From NCBI RefSeq assembly GCF_001941345.1, contig NZ_CP009251.1:620001-684000 (forward strand): 64,000 nucleotides of DNA. Direction: 5' to 3'. Positions 35,361 to 44,424 of this stretch are shown one piece after another. Numbering within the stretch: the stretch's first letter is position 1; every line of letters starts with the position of its first letter. The stretch comes from Corynebacterium stationis. Lineage in GTDB: Bacteria; Actinomycetota; Actinomycetes; Mycobacteriales; Mycobacteriaceae. A program made the translations under genes and the position numbers. The notes under the pieces are model-generated. The model was not told the DNA's origin. It searched no databases and worked only from the letters and a program-made list of their open reading frames with translations.

Positions 35361-37053
35361 CCCACAAGCAGCTGACCGCTCCATTAACCGCGTCAGCATC
35401 GAGAATCTCAACGTCGGATTCGACACCGATGGCGGATTCGTGCACGCCGTGCGCGGGGTCAACCTGGACGTCGGGCAAGGCGAAATTGTTGCGCTCGTCG
35501 GCGAATCTGGCTCCGGCAAAACCGTCACCGCGCGCTCCATCTTGTCACTAGTGGGCGATACTGCACACTCGGAAGGCATCGTCTTGGTCGAAGGCCAAGA
35601 CGTGCTGGCTAAAACCGGGCAAGAACTACGCAAAATGCGCGGAAGCGATGTCTCCATGGTCTTTCAAGAACCGTCGAGCTCTCTCAATCCCGTCTTTCCT
35701 ATTTGGTGGCAGATGGCCGAAGGATTGCGCGCGCATAATCCAAAGATTAAGCGCAAAGAAATCCGCCAGCGGTGCATTAAAGCTCTGACCGCCGTAGGCA
35801 TTCCGGATCCGGAAAAGCGCATCGACCGCTACCCACATGAATTTTCAGGTGGGCAAAAGCAACGCATCATGATCGCGATGGCGCTAGAACTGGGGGCGAA
35901 AACCATCGTGGCCGATGAACCAACCACGGCTTTGGATGTCACCGTGCAAGCAGAAATCCTGCAGCTGCTGCGAAATCTGCGTGATGAATATGGAACCTCC
36001 ATCGTCATCATTACCCACAACATGGGTGTGGTTGCTGATCTCGCTGATTCCGTGGCCGTGATGTACGAGGGCCGCATCATTGAACGCGCACCCGTCCGTG
36101 AACTTTTCGCGAATCCGCAGCAAGACTACACCCGCAAATTGCTCGCTGCGGTACCGCACTTGGGCGAGAAATCTTTGACCGGAAATTACACCGCCGAAGA
36201 TTTCCGCGAACTAGATTCGCGCGAAGTCATCGTGGAAGCCAAAGGCCTGGAAATTACTTACCCGGGACGCTTAGGCGCACCAGCCTTTAAGGCCGTCAAG
36301 GAAATAGATTTAACCATCCGACAAGGTGAGGTTTATGGTCTGGTGGGAGAGTCCGGCTCCGGTAAGACCACCATCGGCCGCGCCATGGTGGGGCTAGAAA
36401 AGGCCACCGGCGGATCGCTGAAAGTACTCGGCCAAGAGATGCGCGGGGTGAAAGGAAAAAGCGTGCGGGAGTTGCGCAAGCGCGTGGGCTTTATTTTCCA
36501 AGACCCCGCGACGTCCTTTAATCCTTATTTCACTATCGAGCAGTGCATTGCGGAACCTTTGCTGATCAACCGGCCAGAGATCTCTGCCTCGCAGCGTCGC
36601 GACCGGGTAAAAGAATTGCTCGAAGCGGTGGAACTGCCGGCGGCTTTTGCCGGACGCTATCCGCATGAGCTTTCCGGCGGTCAGCGTCAACGCGTATCGC
36701 TGGCGAGGGGATTGGTGCTCAATCCCGAGCTGGTAATTGCCGATGAGCCAACGTCAGCGCTGGACGTCTCGGTCCAAGCGGTGGTCTTGGAGCTTTTCCA
36801 GTCGCTGCAAAAAGAGTTTGGCTTCGCCGCGCTGTTTATCTCCCACGATCTGGCAGTTATTGACATGGTCTCGCATACCGTGGGTGTCTTGTACCACGGC
36901 GAGCTGGTGGAATCTGGCCGCGGCGTTGATGTTATGCGCACGCCACAAGATGAGTACACCAAGAAGTTGGTGGCATCCCTGCCAGTGCCCGATCCAGTGG
37001 AGCAAAAGAATCGCCGTGAGCTTCTAGCATCGCTGCGTAACGATGCTTCCTAG
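35353..37053 (+). CDS. Fused double ATPase of the peptide-type ABC importer (DppD-DppF)
   Basis: A 566-residue protein with two ABC nucleotide-binding domains in one chain, a frequent actinobacterial form of DppD plus DppF. Domain 1 (about residues 1-270) has Walker A GESGSGKT, signature FSGGQKQRI and Walker B KTIVADEPTTALD. Domain 2 (about 290-560) has Walker A GESGSGKT, signature LSGGQRQRV and Walker B LVIADEPTSALD. Both domains look catalytically complete. It is the last gene of the importer operon. Its stop shares a CTAG tetramer with the stop of the convergent RNase H-like gene. Confidence 0.92.
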   Translation: MSNPQAADRSINRVSIENLNVGFDTDGGFVHAVRGVNLDVGQGEIVALVGESGSGKTVTARSILSLVGDTAHSEGIVLVEGQDVLAKTGQELRKMRGSDVSMVFQEPSSSLNPVFPIWWQMAEGLRAHNPKIKRKEIRQRCIKALTAVGIPDPEKRIDRYPHEFSGGQKQRIMIAMALELGAKTIVADEPTTALDVTVQAEILQLLRNLRDEYGTSIVIITHNMGVVADLADSVAVMYEGRIIERAPVRELFANPQQDYTRKLLAAVPHLGEKSLTGNYTAEDFRELDSREVIVEAKGLEITYPGRLGAPAFKAVKEIDLTIRQGEVYGLVGESGSGKTTIGRAMVGLEKATGGSLKVLGQEMRGVKGKSVRELRKRVGFIFQDPATSFNPYFTIEQCIAEPLLINRPEISASQRRDRVKELLEAVELPAAFAGRYPHELSGGQRQRVSLARGLVLNPELVIADEPTSALDVSVQAVVLELFQSLQKEFGFAALFISHDLAVIDMVSHTVGVLYHGELVESGRGVDVMRTPQDEYTKKLVASLPVPDPVEQKNRRELLASLRNDAS

Positions 37054-38180
37054 GACTCAACACTTTCCACGGCATTCGATGCGGCTTTCTTTAAAGCCTT
37101 ATCGATGCCGTGTTTGAGTGTTGGACGGGAATGCTTCAAGGGGTGGGCAATAGCGCGCAGCCCCATATATGCAATCTGATCAGCGGCCTGGTTAAGCGGA
37201 TCGCCGGCGTGGCCGAGCACTCTGCGAATTTCTACTTCGCAATGGCCGTGGAGGTTTTTCCAAGCTTGATCAAAGCGCGAGCGTGACGCTGGGCTCAGCC
37301 CGCGCCACCTGCGCGCCCGCGGATTTCTTCTGCGCGAGTTCTGCTCGCGCGAATTCCGTGAGCCATTTCGGCGGGTATCTGATTTCTCGCCGGAGAGAAT
37401 ATAGTCCACGGCCTCTAGTGCGGCGACGGAATCTGATTCAATGATTGCCTGTTGGGCACCAATTTTGTGCAGGTACTTCAGAGCCAAGGTAAGGGATTCT
37501 AATTCCAGCTCATCGGTGGAAGCTCTAGATTCTTGAGTGTGCAGTTGATAGTCGCCGGTGCTGGCAACAAAACACATGGCTCCTTTATAAACGGTATCGG
37601 AGGAGGCATCGGTAGCAATGCGCACCAGTTCATCCTCAGCAACTTGGGCTTTGGCCTGCGAAAACTGGGGCCACCAAAAAGCTGGGGTAGTGGGTACCGG
37701 AGTGGACTGAATATTCTCAGGGCGCTCACCGGTTCTTTTCGCCTCGCGCAAAGCAGCGTGGTCGTCTTTCTTACGCTGCATGGCGGCGCGTTTACCGGCG
37801 CGGTTCTTCTCCGAAAAACTTCCAGTGACCAGGTAACCACGGTCTTCTAGAACGGCGCGCAATAAAGTCTGTCGCCGGCCAGTAACAATCCAGGCTTGTC
37901 CGGGAAGATTTTTTAAAGCGTTTTTCAACTCCGCGATGGTGCGTTCTACAACATCACCTTTGGTAGTGCGGCCTCGGCGGACAAAGCGGGCGCGCTTGGA
38001 ATCAACCGCGATGACCCAGCCTTCGATCTTTTGATCTTTTGCGGATTTCCACGGCTGGTCCCACAAAGCAATGGCGACGTGGATGGGGCGACGAACCATA
38101 TCGTCGGTGACCTGGCGCGTTTTATAGGTGCGCGATTGCGTACCAAGCAGCGCTTCTAGGTCAAGACGTGGATCGGACAT
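37050..38180 (-). CDS. RNase H-like protein with extra N-terminal domain
   Basis: A 376-residue protein with an RNase HI fold in the C-terminal half. The carboxylates are visible: Asp in LVRIATDASSDTVYKG, Glu in DELELESLTLALKYL, Asp in AIIESDSVAALEAVDYI and the last Asp in LGHAGDPLNQAADQIA. A basic, Arg-rich insertion (RRNGSRNSREQNSRRRNPRAR) lies between the third and fourth. The N-terminal 190 residues are not a known domain to me; they contain a possible nuclease-like sheet, VAIALWDQPWKSAKDQKIEGWVIAVDSKRARFVRRG. I chose ATG 38180 (MSDPRLDLEALLG); a longer frame starts at 38276. It may degrade RNA in RNA-DNA hybrids. Confidence 0.7.
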   Translation of the reverse strand: MSDPRLDLEALLGTQSRTYKTRQVTDDMVRRPIHVAIALWDQPWKSAKDQKIEGWVIAVDSKRARFVRRGRTTKGDVVERTIAELKNALKNLPGQAWIVTGRRQTLLRAVLEDRGYLVTGSFSEKNRAGKRAAMQRKKDDHAALREAKRTGERPENIQSTPVPTTPAFWWPQFSQAKAQVAEDELVRIATDASSDTVYKGAMCFVASTGDYQLHTQESRASTDELELESLTLALKYLHKIGAQQAIIESDSVAALEAVDYILSGEKSDTRRNGSRNSREQNSRRRNPRARRWRGLSPASRSRFDQAWKNLHGHCEVEIRRVLGHAGDPLNQAADQIAYMGLRAIAHPLKHSRPTLKHGIDKALKKAASNAVESVES

Positions 38181-38320
38181 ACCCACTAGTAAACCGCATC
38201 CTTGCGTACTAAGCACATCGTGGCGCGTGTAAACGCATACGGCATACCACTTGACGCTGAAGTTGTGGGTTTCCACCCCCGGGGACTAACCCTGTGAAAC
38301 TCACCCCCGAAACCTCACCC

Positions 38321-38336
38321 TTCCCGTTCAATGGAA
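38321..38336. promoter_or_regulatory. AATGGAA half-site in the pcaHG promoter region
   Basis: TTCCCGTTCAATGGAA shares the half-site AATGGAA and a facing TTCC with a perfect palindrome at 45382-45396 in front of the MHS transporter gene. It lies 180 nt before pcaH. Both could bind the IclR-type regulator encoded nearby. The gap 38181-38515 otherwise holds only promoter sequence as far as I can see. Confidence 0.35.
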
Positions 38337-38515
38337 GTAGGCAAGTGCAGGTCACGACAATTTTCTACCAAAATCCAAGTACGCTCAGCGCACTTTAATG
38401 AAAGGAGTAGCCGAACCACTAGTGTGATGTGTATTAACCCCGGCCATATCGTGACGCCCGTAACCCCATCCGCACGACGTGGTCAGCAAGGATAAATTCT
38501 CAGGAGGATTTTGCG

Positions 38516-39220
38516 ATGTCAGAACCAGTGACACCTTTGACCAACGTTGGAGTCGGTGACGTGTGGGCACCCCGTGCATTCCCGGAATACCGCACCACGA
38601 TTAAGCGCAACCCAGGCAATGACCTCATCATGGTCAATGAGCGCCTCGGCGAAATCACCGGCCCAGTATTCGGTGAACAGGACTTGGGTGGTCTCGATAA
38701 TGACATGACTTTGGTCAACGGTGGCGAAGCCGTCGGCCAGCGCATCTTGGTCCATGGCAAGGTCACCGGCTGGGATAATAAGCCCATCCCCAATACCTTG
38801 ATCGAGGTATGGCAGGCGAATGCTGCTGGACGCTACCGCCACAAGAACGACTCCTGGCCAGCACCTTTGGACCCACACTTTAATGGTGTCGCCCGTTGCT
38901 TGACTGATGCTGAAGGTAACTACAGCTTCTATACCATCAAGCCTGGTGCCTACCCATGGGGCAACCACCACAATGCATGGCGCCCAGCGCACATCCACTT
39001 CTCGCTGTACGGTCGCCAGTTCGGTGAGCGCCTGGTCACTCAGATGTACTTCCCGGATGATCCAATGTTCTTCCAAGACCCAATCTTTAACTCGGTGCCA
39101 AAGGGCGAGCGTGAGCGCATGATCTCCGTCTTCGACTATGACCAGACCCGCGAAAACTGGGCACTGGGCTACAAGTTCGACATCGTCTTGCGCGGCAAGA
39201 ACTCCACCCCGTTTGAATAA
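38516..39220 (+). CDS. pcaH: Protocatechuate 3,4-dioxygenase beta subunit
   Basis: A 234-residue subunit of the intradiol dioxygenase that opens protocatechuate to 3-carboxy-cis,cis-muconate. The non-heme Fe(III) ligands are visible: Tyr in AAGRYRHKNDSWPAPLDPHF (about residue 105), Tyr in KPGAYPWGNHHNAWRPAHIHF and both His of the AHIHF motif. AGGAGG stands 8 nt before the ATG. It is the first gene of the pcaHGBC-qsuB-qsuD series and pairs with pcaG 28 nt downstream. Length is normal. Confidence 0.95.
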   Translation: MSEPVTPLTNVGVGDVWAPRAFPEYRTTIKRNPGNDLIMVNERLGEITGPVFGEQDLGGLDNDMTLVNGGEAVGQRILVHGKVTGWDNKPIPNTLIEVWQANAAGRYRHKNDSWPAPLDPHFNGVARCLTDAEGNYSFYTIKPGAYPWGNHHNAWRPAHIHFSLYGRQFGERLVTQMYFPDDPMFFQDPIFNSVPKGERERMISVFDYDQTRENWALGYKFDIVLRGKNSTPFE

Positions 39221-39248
39221 GCCGACCCAGATTTAAAAGGAGCAGAAA

Positions 39249-39911
39249 ATGCGTATTGATAAATCTCCGAACGGTGAGTTCCGTTACGGCGAACCAGTTG
39301 TTGCAGACCAGGATGAAGCCGAATTCGGCGTGACTCCATCCCAGACCGTGGGCCCTTATGTGCACATCGGTCTGATCCGTGAAGGATCCGAGATCATCGC
39401 TGAGGGCGAAGATACCGTCGAAATCACCGTGACCACCATTGATGGTGATGGAAACGCGATTGCAGACTCGATGATCGAATTCTGGCAGCCTAATGCCGAG
39501 GGGGTATTCAACTCTGAATATGACCCACGTGCAGAAAATGTCAGCGCCGAGGGCTTTCGCGGTCTAGGTCGTGCTTTTGCCGATGAGACCGGTACCTCGA
39601 CCTTGCGCACCATCATCCCGGGCCAGTTGGATGTCATCGAAGGCTATAGCCCAGCACAGCAGGTAGAAGCACCGCACATCAAGGTTGGGGTCTTTGCCCG
39701 CGGCATGCTGGAGTGCTTGTACACGCGTTTGTACTTCCCAGAATTTGCTGAGGCAAATGCGCAAGATCCTGTCTTGCAGCTTGTCGATGAAGCACGTCGC
39801 GACCTGCTCATCGCGCAGAAGACCGAGAAGGGCTACCACTTTGATATCTACGTCCAGCACGTAGATCCGGCACAGGAAACCCCTTTCTTCGACATCGTGG
39901 CCGAGAACTAG
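39249..39911 (+). CDS. pcaG: Protocatechuate 3,4-dioxygenase alpha subunit
   Basis: A 220-residue non-catalytic partner of PcaH, completing the dioxygenase. It shares the intradiol fold: TPSQTVGPYVHIGLI, DSMIEFWQPNAEGVFNSEYDP and APHIKVGVFARGMLECLYTRLYFPE. It lacks the full set of iron ligands, as expected for the alpha subunit. AAAAGGAG precedes the ATG. The order pcaH-pcaG is the usual one. Confidence 0.93.
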   Translation: MRIDKSPNGEFRYGEPVVADQDEAEFGVTPSQTVGPYVHIGLIREGSEIIAEGEDTVEITVTTIDGDGNAIADSMIEFWQPNAEGVFNSEYDPRAENVSAEGFRGLGRAFADETGTSTLRTIIPGQLDVIEGYSPAQQVEAPHIKVGVFARGMLECLYTRLYFPEFAEANAQDPVLQLVDEARRDLLIAQKTEKGYHFDIYVQHVDPAQETPFFDIVAEN

Positions 39912-39932
39912 GCCCGCATTACTGTAGGACAC

Positions 39933-41159
39933 ATGACATACCCGTATTCACGCAGCACCTATTCCGATATCGCAGGTGGGGACACTGCTGTCCACTCGTT
40001 GATTTCAGATGAGCAGTTCCTCGGAGCTATCGTTGAATTTGAAAAAGCTTTGGCCACAGCCGCATATGACTGTGGTTACTTGACCGAATCGGAACATGCC
40101 GCGGCTGTTTCGGCGATAGATTCTTATGAGCTGGATGTAGAAGAGATCTCGCAGCTTTCTGCAGCGGGAGCGAACCCTGCGATTCCCATCGCTAAGCAGC
40201 TCAAAGCTCTCGCTGGTGAAGAAGGCATCAAAGGCATCCATACCGGCGCTACCAGCCAGGACGCCATTGATACGGCTCTGGTATTGGTGTTCAAACGCGG
40301 TGTCGCAGAGCTTATCGATGCCACCTCGCACACCATGCGCATACTTGCCGGGTTGAGTGAGCTATTCGCTGACACCCCAGCTGTGGGCCGCACCCTGGGC
40401 CAAGCTGCGCAGCCGATGACTTTCGGGTTGATTGCGGCGAACTGGCTGGAAGCACTCCATGATGCATGCCAGGAAGTTGAGCGCGCTAGTGCATTACTTC
40501 CTGTGCAATACGGTGGCGCGACTGGAACTTTGGCCGCGACCCATCCTTATGGCGTGAAGATTCATGACAAGCTCGCGAACATTTTAAAGCTCGAATCTCA
40601 TCCACGAGTTTGGCATACAAACCGTGTACCTTTTGCCCGCTTGGCCTCGTCTCTAGCAGTGCTAGCTGGTGCCATCCGCAAGATTGCGGGCGACATCGTG
40701 TTCATGTCTGCCACCGAAGTAGGGGAGCTAAGAGAAGCTACCCCGGGTGGTTCTTCTTCCATGCCGCACAAGGCCAACCCAGCGGCCGCGATTGCTGCTG
40801 ATGGATATGCCCGGCGCGCGCCGGGGCTTGCCAACACCATGTTGGAAGCGATGGATTCACGTATGCAGCGTGGTACCGGTAGCTGGCATGCCGAGTGGGC
40901 GAGCTTGCGTGAGCTGGTTGCGGTTACGGCTTCTGCACAGGCTCGTCTTTTTGCCAGTCTCAATGGCATCGGCATCAATAAAGAGGCGATGGAAAACAAC
41001 CTGCTTGATACCGGCGCCGTTGGCCATGCGCAGGAGTTGATCCAAGACATTCTTCATCGCGCGGAGTCGCTTCAAGATCCGCACCGCGAAGATGATTGTT
41101 CGTACTGCACGCCGTGGCAAGACGCGGTTCGTGACAGCAATAAATTTACTAAGGAATAA
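39933..41159 (+). CDS. pcaB: 3-carboxy-cis,cis-muconate cycloisomerase
   Basis: A 408-residue enzyme of the fumarase/argininosuccinate lyase superfamily that turns 3-carboxymuconate into the 4-carboxymuconolactone. Signatures: HTGATSQDAIDTALVL (about residues 102-117), and the mobile catalytic loop GGSSSMPHKANPAAAIAADGYARRAPG near residue 270. The C-terminal part is shorter than in some homologues. It lies 21 nt after pcaG and 2 nt before pcaC, so the four pca genes form one tight operon. Confidence 0.93.
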   Translation: MTYPYSRSTYSDIAGGDTAVHSLISDEQFLGAIVEFEKALATAAYDCGYLTESEHAAAVSAIDSYELDVEEISQLSAAGANPAIPIAKQLKALAGEEGIKGIHTGATSQDAIDTALVLVFKRGVAELIDATSHTMRILAGLSELFADTPAVGRTLGQAAQPMTFGLIAANWLEALHDACQEVERASALLPVQYGGATGTLAATHPYGVKIHDKLANILKLESHPRVWHTNRVPFARLASSLAVLAGAIRKIAGDIVFMSATEVGELREATPGGSSSMPHKANPAAAIAADGYARRAPGLANTMLEAMDSRMQRGTGSWHAEWASLRELVAVTASAQARLFASLNGIGINKEAMENNLLDTGAVGHAQELIQDILHRAESLQDPHREDDCSYCTPWQDAVRDSNKFTKE

Positions 41160-41161
41160 CA

Positions 41162-41575
41162 ATGACTCAGCAGAATCCAGGACCTGACTATCAAACCGGA
41201 CGCCAGGCAGCACACGATACCGGCATGGCTAATCGCCGCGCGGTCTTGGGGGATGCCCACGTTGATGCTTCGGTGGAGAAGATGACCCCGGTGACGGAAA
41301 AATTCCAGGACTTTATCACCCGCACCGCGTGGGGCGATGTCTGGCAGCGCGATGGGCTTGATTTCACCGAGCGCCGTTTGCTCACCATCGCTATCTTGAC
41401 CGCGGTGGGCAATGACGGCGAGCTAGACATGCACATTCGTGCTGCACTACGCGCTGGCGTAGATGCGGACAAGATTGGTGAGGTGCTGTTGCACACCGCC
41501 ATTTATGCAGGTGTTCCTAATTCCAACCACGGATTCGCTTTGCTCAACGCTGCAGTTAAAGAGCTTGAGGGATAG
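41162..41575 (+). CDS. pcaC: 4-carboxymuconolactone decarboxylase
   Basis: A 137-residue stand-alone member of the carboxymuconolactone decarboxylase family, which produces beta-ketoadipate enol-lactone. Recognisable segments are RRAVLGDAHVDASVEKMTPVTEKFQDFITRTAWGDVWQR and LTIAILTAVGNDGELDMHIRAALRAGVDADKIGEVLLHTAIYAGVPNSNHGFALL. In many actinobacteria it is fused with PcaD as PcaL; here it is not, and no enol-lactone hydrolase is in the window. It is 2 nt after pcaB and 6 nt before qsuB. Confidence 0.92.
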   Translation: MTQQNPGPDYQTGRQAAHDTGMANRRAVLGDAHVDASVEKMTPVTEKFQDFITRTAWGDVWQRDGLDFTERRLLTIAILTAVGNDGELDMHIRAALRAGVDADKIGEVLLHTAIYAGVPNSNHGFALLNAAVKELEG

Positions 41576-41581
41576 ATAGTT

Positions 41582-43444
41582 ATGCGTACTTCTATTGCAA
41601 CGGTCTGCCTATCCGGCACGCTTGCTGAAAAGCTCCGCGCTGCTGCCGATGCAGGCTTTGACGGCGTAGAAATCTTCGAGCAAGACCTCGTTGTCTCCCC
41701 GCATTCCCCTGAGCAAATCCGGGATCGGGCAGCCGAATTGGGCTTGACTTTAGATTTGTACCAGCCGTTTCGTGACTTGTTGAGCGTGGAAGAAGACGTC
41801 TTCCAGGACAACTTGCGCCGGTTGGAATCCAAGTTCCAGCTCATGCAGCGCCTGGGCATGGATCAGATTCTGGTGTGCTCCAATGTCGCGACCGCAACGG
41901 TTGATGATGACGATGTGCGTGTGGATCAGCTTCGTCGTGCCGGCGAGTTGGCCGAGCGTTATGGCTGCTATATCTCTTATGAAGCTTTGGCGTGGGGTAA
42001 GTACGTCAACACTTATCAGCATGCTTATGACATCGTTGCCAAGGTGGATCATCCACATGTCGGCACGTGCCTAGACTCATTCCATATTCTTTCGCGCGGA
42101 GATGATCCCAGCGGTATCGCGGATATGGACCCAGCAAAGATTTTCTTCTTGCAGCTTGCCGATGCCCCCTCGATGGAAATGGGCATCTTGCCCTGGTCGC
42201 GTCACCACCGGGTATTCCCTGGCGAAGGCGATTTTGACTTGAAGTACTTCATGGAGCAGGTCGCGAAATCTGGCTACGACGGTCCTGTGTCTTTGGAGAT
42301 TTTCAACGATAAATTCCGCGAAGCTGACGTTGCGCGCACCGCGATTGATGGTCTGCGCTCCTTGATTTGGCTGGCGGATAAAACTGCTGGACGCGTGCCG
42401 GATTCGCAGATGGAATTTCCGCAGCTTGCCGATGCCCAAGCACCTCGTGGCTTTGACTTCGTCGAATTGCGCACGGGACGTCTTGGTGAAGTTACCCGGG
42501 CTTTGCACCAGCTGGGCTTTAGCCTGGGCGGCTACCACCAGTCCAAGCCGGAATTTCAGGCGTGGGTGCAAGGCGATGTTCGCATCATCGTTGAAGATGA
42601 GGGCCCTACCGGGGGCGCGACAGCGGTGACCGGGCTCGGTGTCATCGTTGATGATGCCACTGCAGCAGCTGAGCGCGCGATTTCGCTGAAAGCGACCCCC
42701 GTGCCTCGTGTGACTGGGGAAGATGAAGAAGACCTTCATCCGGTTTATACCCCGAGCGGATCGGAGCTGTACTTCTGTGGGCCTGGCCCGGATGGAAAGG
42801 GTCGCACTTGGGTTCCAGAGTTCGGCTTTGGCCCAGAAGATATCACCAGCGGAAATGCCGATAAGGCGCTGATTAACTCGGTGCACCACATTGCATTGGC
42901 GCAACCGCGCCACACTGCTGCTGAAACCAGGCTGTTTTACTCTTCTGTATTGGGCTTGGATTCTGCGGCGCCGGAATTCCTGTCTTCGCCAGCAGGCCTT
43001 GTGCACAAGCAGGCCATCGAGGGGGAGAAGGTTCACTTTACAGTCTCTGCTGCGCCAGAAGGATCGGAGCAGGGCGGATTTTTTGCCGAAAACTACCCGG
43101 AGCACATCACCTTCCACACTGATGACGTTTTTGCCGTCGCACAGCGTGCTGTTCAACGTGGTTTGAAGATGCTGGCTATTCCAGAAAACTACTACGACGA
43201 TTTAGCAGCCCGCTTCGGCTTAGAACCTGCTTTCATAGCGCGTATCAAAGAGTTCAATATTTGCTACGACCGCAGTGACAATGGCGAGTATCTGCACTTT
43301 TACACCGCGCCTTTGGGCAACACCTTCTTTGAGGTTGCAGAACAACGCGGTGATTACAGCGGCTTTGGCTGGGCAGATGAACCCATTCGCTTGGCTGCGC
43401 AGTATCGCGCCTTGCGTGACGATGTCCGCGGCATCCCGCGCTAA
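41582..43444 (+). CDS. qsuB: 3-dehydroshikimate dehydratase with HPPD-like C-terminal half
   Basis: A 620-residue two-part protein closely matching C. glutamicum QsuB. The N-terminal half (about residues 1-280) is a TIM-barrel dehydratase, MRTSIATVCLSGTLAEKLRAAADAGFDGVEIFEQD, with metal-site residues in ISYEALAWGKYVN, GTCLDSFHILSRGDDP and HRVFPGEGDFDL. It converts 3-dehydroshikimate to protocatechuate. The C-terminal half has two vicinal-oxygen-chelate domains like hydroxyphenylpyruvate dioxygenase, with VHHIALAQPRHTAAETRLFYSSVLGL and HITFHTDDVFAVAQRAVQRGL. Its placement directly behind pcaHGBC routes protocatechuate straight into ring cleavage. Confidence 0.95.
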   Translation: MRTSIATVCLSGTLAEKLRAAADAGFDGVEIFEQDLVVSPHSPEQIRDRAAELGLTLDLYQPFRDLLSVEEDVFQDNLRRLESKFQLMQRLGMDQILVCSNVATATVDDDDVRVDQLRRAGELAERYGCYISYEALAWGKYVNTYQHAYDIVAKVDHPHVGTCLDSFHILSRGDDPSGIADMDPAKIFFLQLADAPSMEMGILPWSRHHRVFPGEGDFDLKYFMEQVAKSGYDGPVSLEIFNDKFREADVARTAIDGLRSLIWLADKTAGRVPDSQMEFPQLADAQAPRGFDFVELRTGRLGEVTRALHQLGFSLGGYHQSKPEFQAWVQGDVRIIVEDEGPTGGATAVTGLGVIVDDATAAAERAISLKATPVPRVTGEDEEDLHPVYTPSGSELYFCGPGPDGKGRTWVPEFGFGPEDITSGNADKALINSVHHIALAQPRHTAAETRLFYSSVLGLDSAAPEFLSSPAGLVHKQAIEGEKVHFTVSAAPEGSEQGGFFAENYPEHITFHTDDVFAVAQRAVQRGLKMLAIPENYYDDLAARFGLEPAFIARIKEFNICYDRSDNGEYLHFYTAPLGNTFFEVAEQRGDYSGFGWADEPIRLAAQYRALRDDVRGIPR

Positions 43445-43512
43445 CCCGCCACATCCTTTAAAGCACAAAATTTGAATCGCAAAATTCTAAAACACTGAAA
43501 GTTTAAGAAAAT

Positions 43513-44382
43513 ATGACAGATAAGACCCTACTGCTTGGCCTGATTGGCCACGGCATTGCCAAGTCTCGCACTCCAGGGATGCAAGAAGCTGAAGGCTTGG
43601 CGCAAGGAATTCCTACGACCTACCGCATTATCGATACCGGCGAAGCGCCAGCCAAAGACTGGGCGTTGAAGGATCTTTTGGATGCCACACGCACCTTGGG
43701 CTTTAACGGGCTCAACATCACCCATCCGCACAAGCAGGAAGTCTTGGAATTTCTGGATGAGGTTGACGAGCGCGCGGCAAAGATTGGTGCGGTCAACACC
43801 GTGGTAATCCGCGACGGCAAGTTCTACGGCTACAACACTGATGTCACGGGCTTTGGCCGCGGACTAGAGCAGGGACTTCCTGATGCCAAGATGGACAATG
43901 TCGTACAGGTTGGCGCTGGGGGAGCAGGCAATGCCGTGGCGCATTCGGTGATTGCAGCGGGTGCGAAGAACCTGTTCGTAGCCGATCTTGACCCGCAGCG
44001 CGCGCAGCAGTTGGCAGAAAATGTCACCGCATCCTCGCCCGTCGAAGCGGGAACCTTTACCGTTACCGGCGTTGATATGGCCGATGTGGAAAAGTACATC
44101 GTCGAAGCTGACGGCGTCATCAATGCAACTCCCGTTGGTATGGCGCAGCTACCAGGCACGGCTTTTGATACCTCCATCTTGAAGCCTTCGCAGTGGGTCA
44201 GTGACGTTATTTATCTGCCGTTGGAGACGCAATTGCTGCGTGAAGCTAAAGAAATTGGCTGCTCCGTCATTGATGGCTCGGGCATGGCGGTGGGACAAGC
44301 CTTGGATGCTTTCAAGTACTTCACCGGCCTGGATGCTTCTGCGGAGCGCATGCGCGAGACCTTTATCGCGCAAGGAGAATAA
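43513..44382 (+). CDS. qsuD: Quinate/shikimate dehydrogenase (AroE family)
   Basis: A 289-residue NAD(P)-dependent enzyme of the AroE family that oxidises shikimate to 3-dehydroshikimate or quinate to 3-dehydroquinate. Motifs: IGHGIAKSRTPGMQEAEG at the substrate site, NITHPHKQEVLEFLDEVDERAAKIGAVNTVV with the catalytic Lys, YNTDVTGFGRGLEQG with the catalytic Asp, and the Rossmann VVQVGAGGAGNAVAHSVIAAG. DGSGMAVGQALDAFKYFTG near the C-terminus is typical. In C. glutamicum qsuC lies between qsuB and qsuD; here it is absent. The SRTP motif in place of SRSP fits QsuD rather than biosynthetic AroE. Confidence 0.9.
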   Translation: MTDKTLLLGLIGHGIAKSRTPGMQEAEGLAQGIPTTYRIIDTGEAPAKDWALKDLLDATRTLGFNGLNITHPHKQEVLEFLDEVDERAAKIGAVNTVVIRDGKFYGYNTDVTGFGRGLEQGLPDAKMDNVVQVGAGGAGNAVAHSVIAAGAKNLFVADLDPQRAQQLAENVTASSPVEAGTFTVTGVDMADVEKYIVEADGVINATPVGMAQLPGTAFDTSILKPSQWVSDVIYLPLETQLLREAKEIGCSVIDGSGMAVGQALDAFKYFTGLDASAERMRETFIAQGE

Positions 44383-44390
44383 AACCTCAT

Positions 44391-44418
44391 TTGGAAGCTC
44401 GGGCTTTGAACGTATAGT
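44391..44418 (+). promoter_or_regulatory. Promoter for a probably leaderless iclR transcript
   Basis: TTGGAA (44391-44396) and TATAGT (44413-44418) have a 16-nt spacer, and the ATG of the IclR-type gene begins 6 nt after the -10. No ribosome binding site is present. The regulator thus may have its own leaderless mRNA, separate from the qsuD transcript. Confidence 0.5.
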
Positions 44419-44424
44419 TGATAC

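Noticed and set aside
42077..43156. 359-codon minus-strand frame inside qsuB
   Set aside because: QsuB on the plus strand matches its family over the whole length; the antisense frame is rich in Arg and Cys without motifs.
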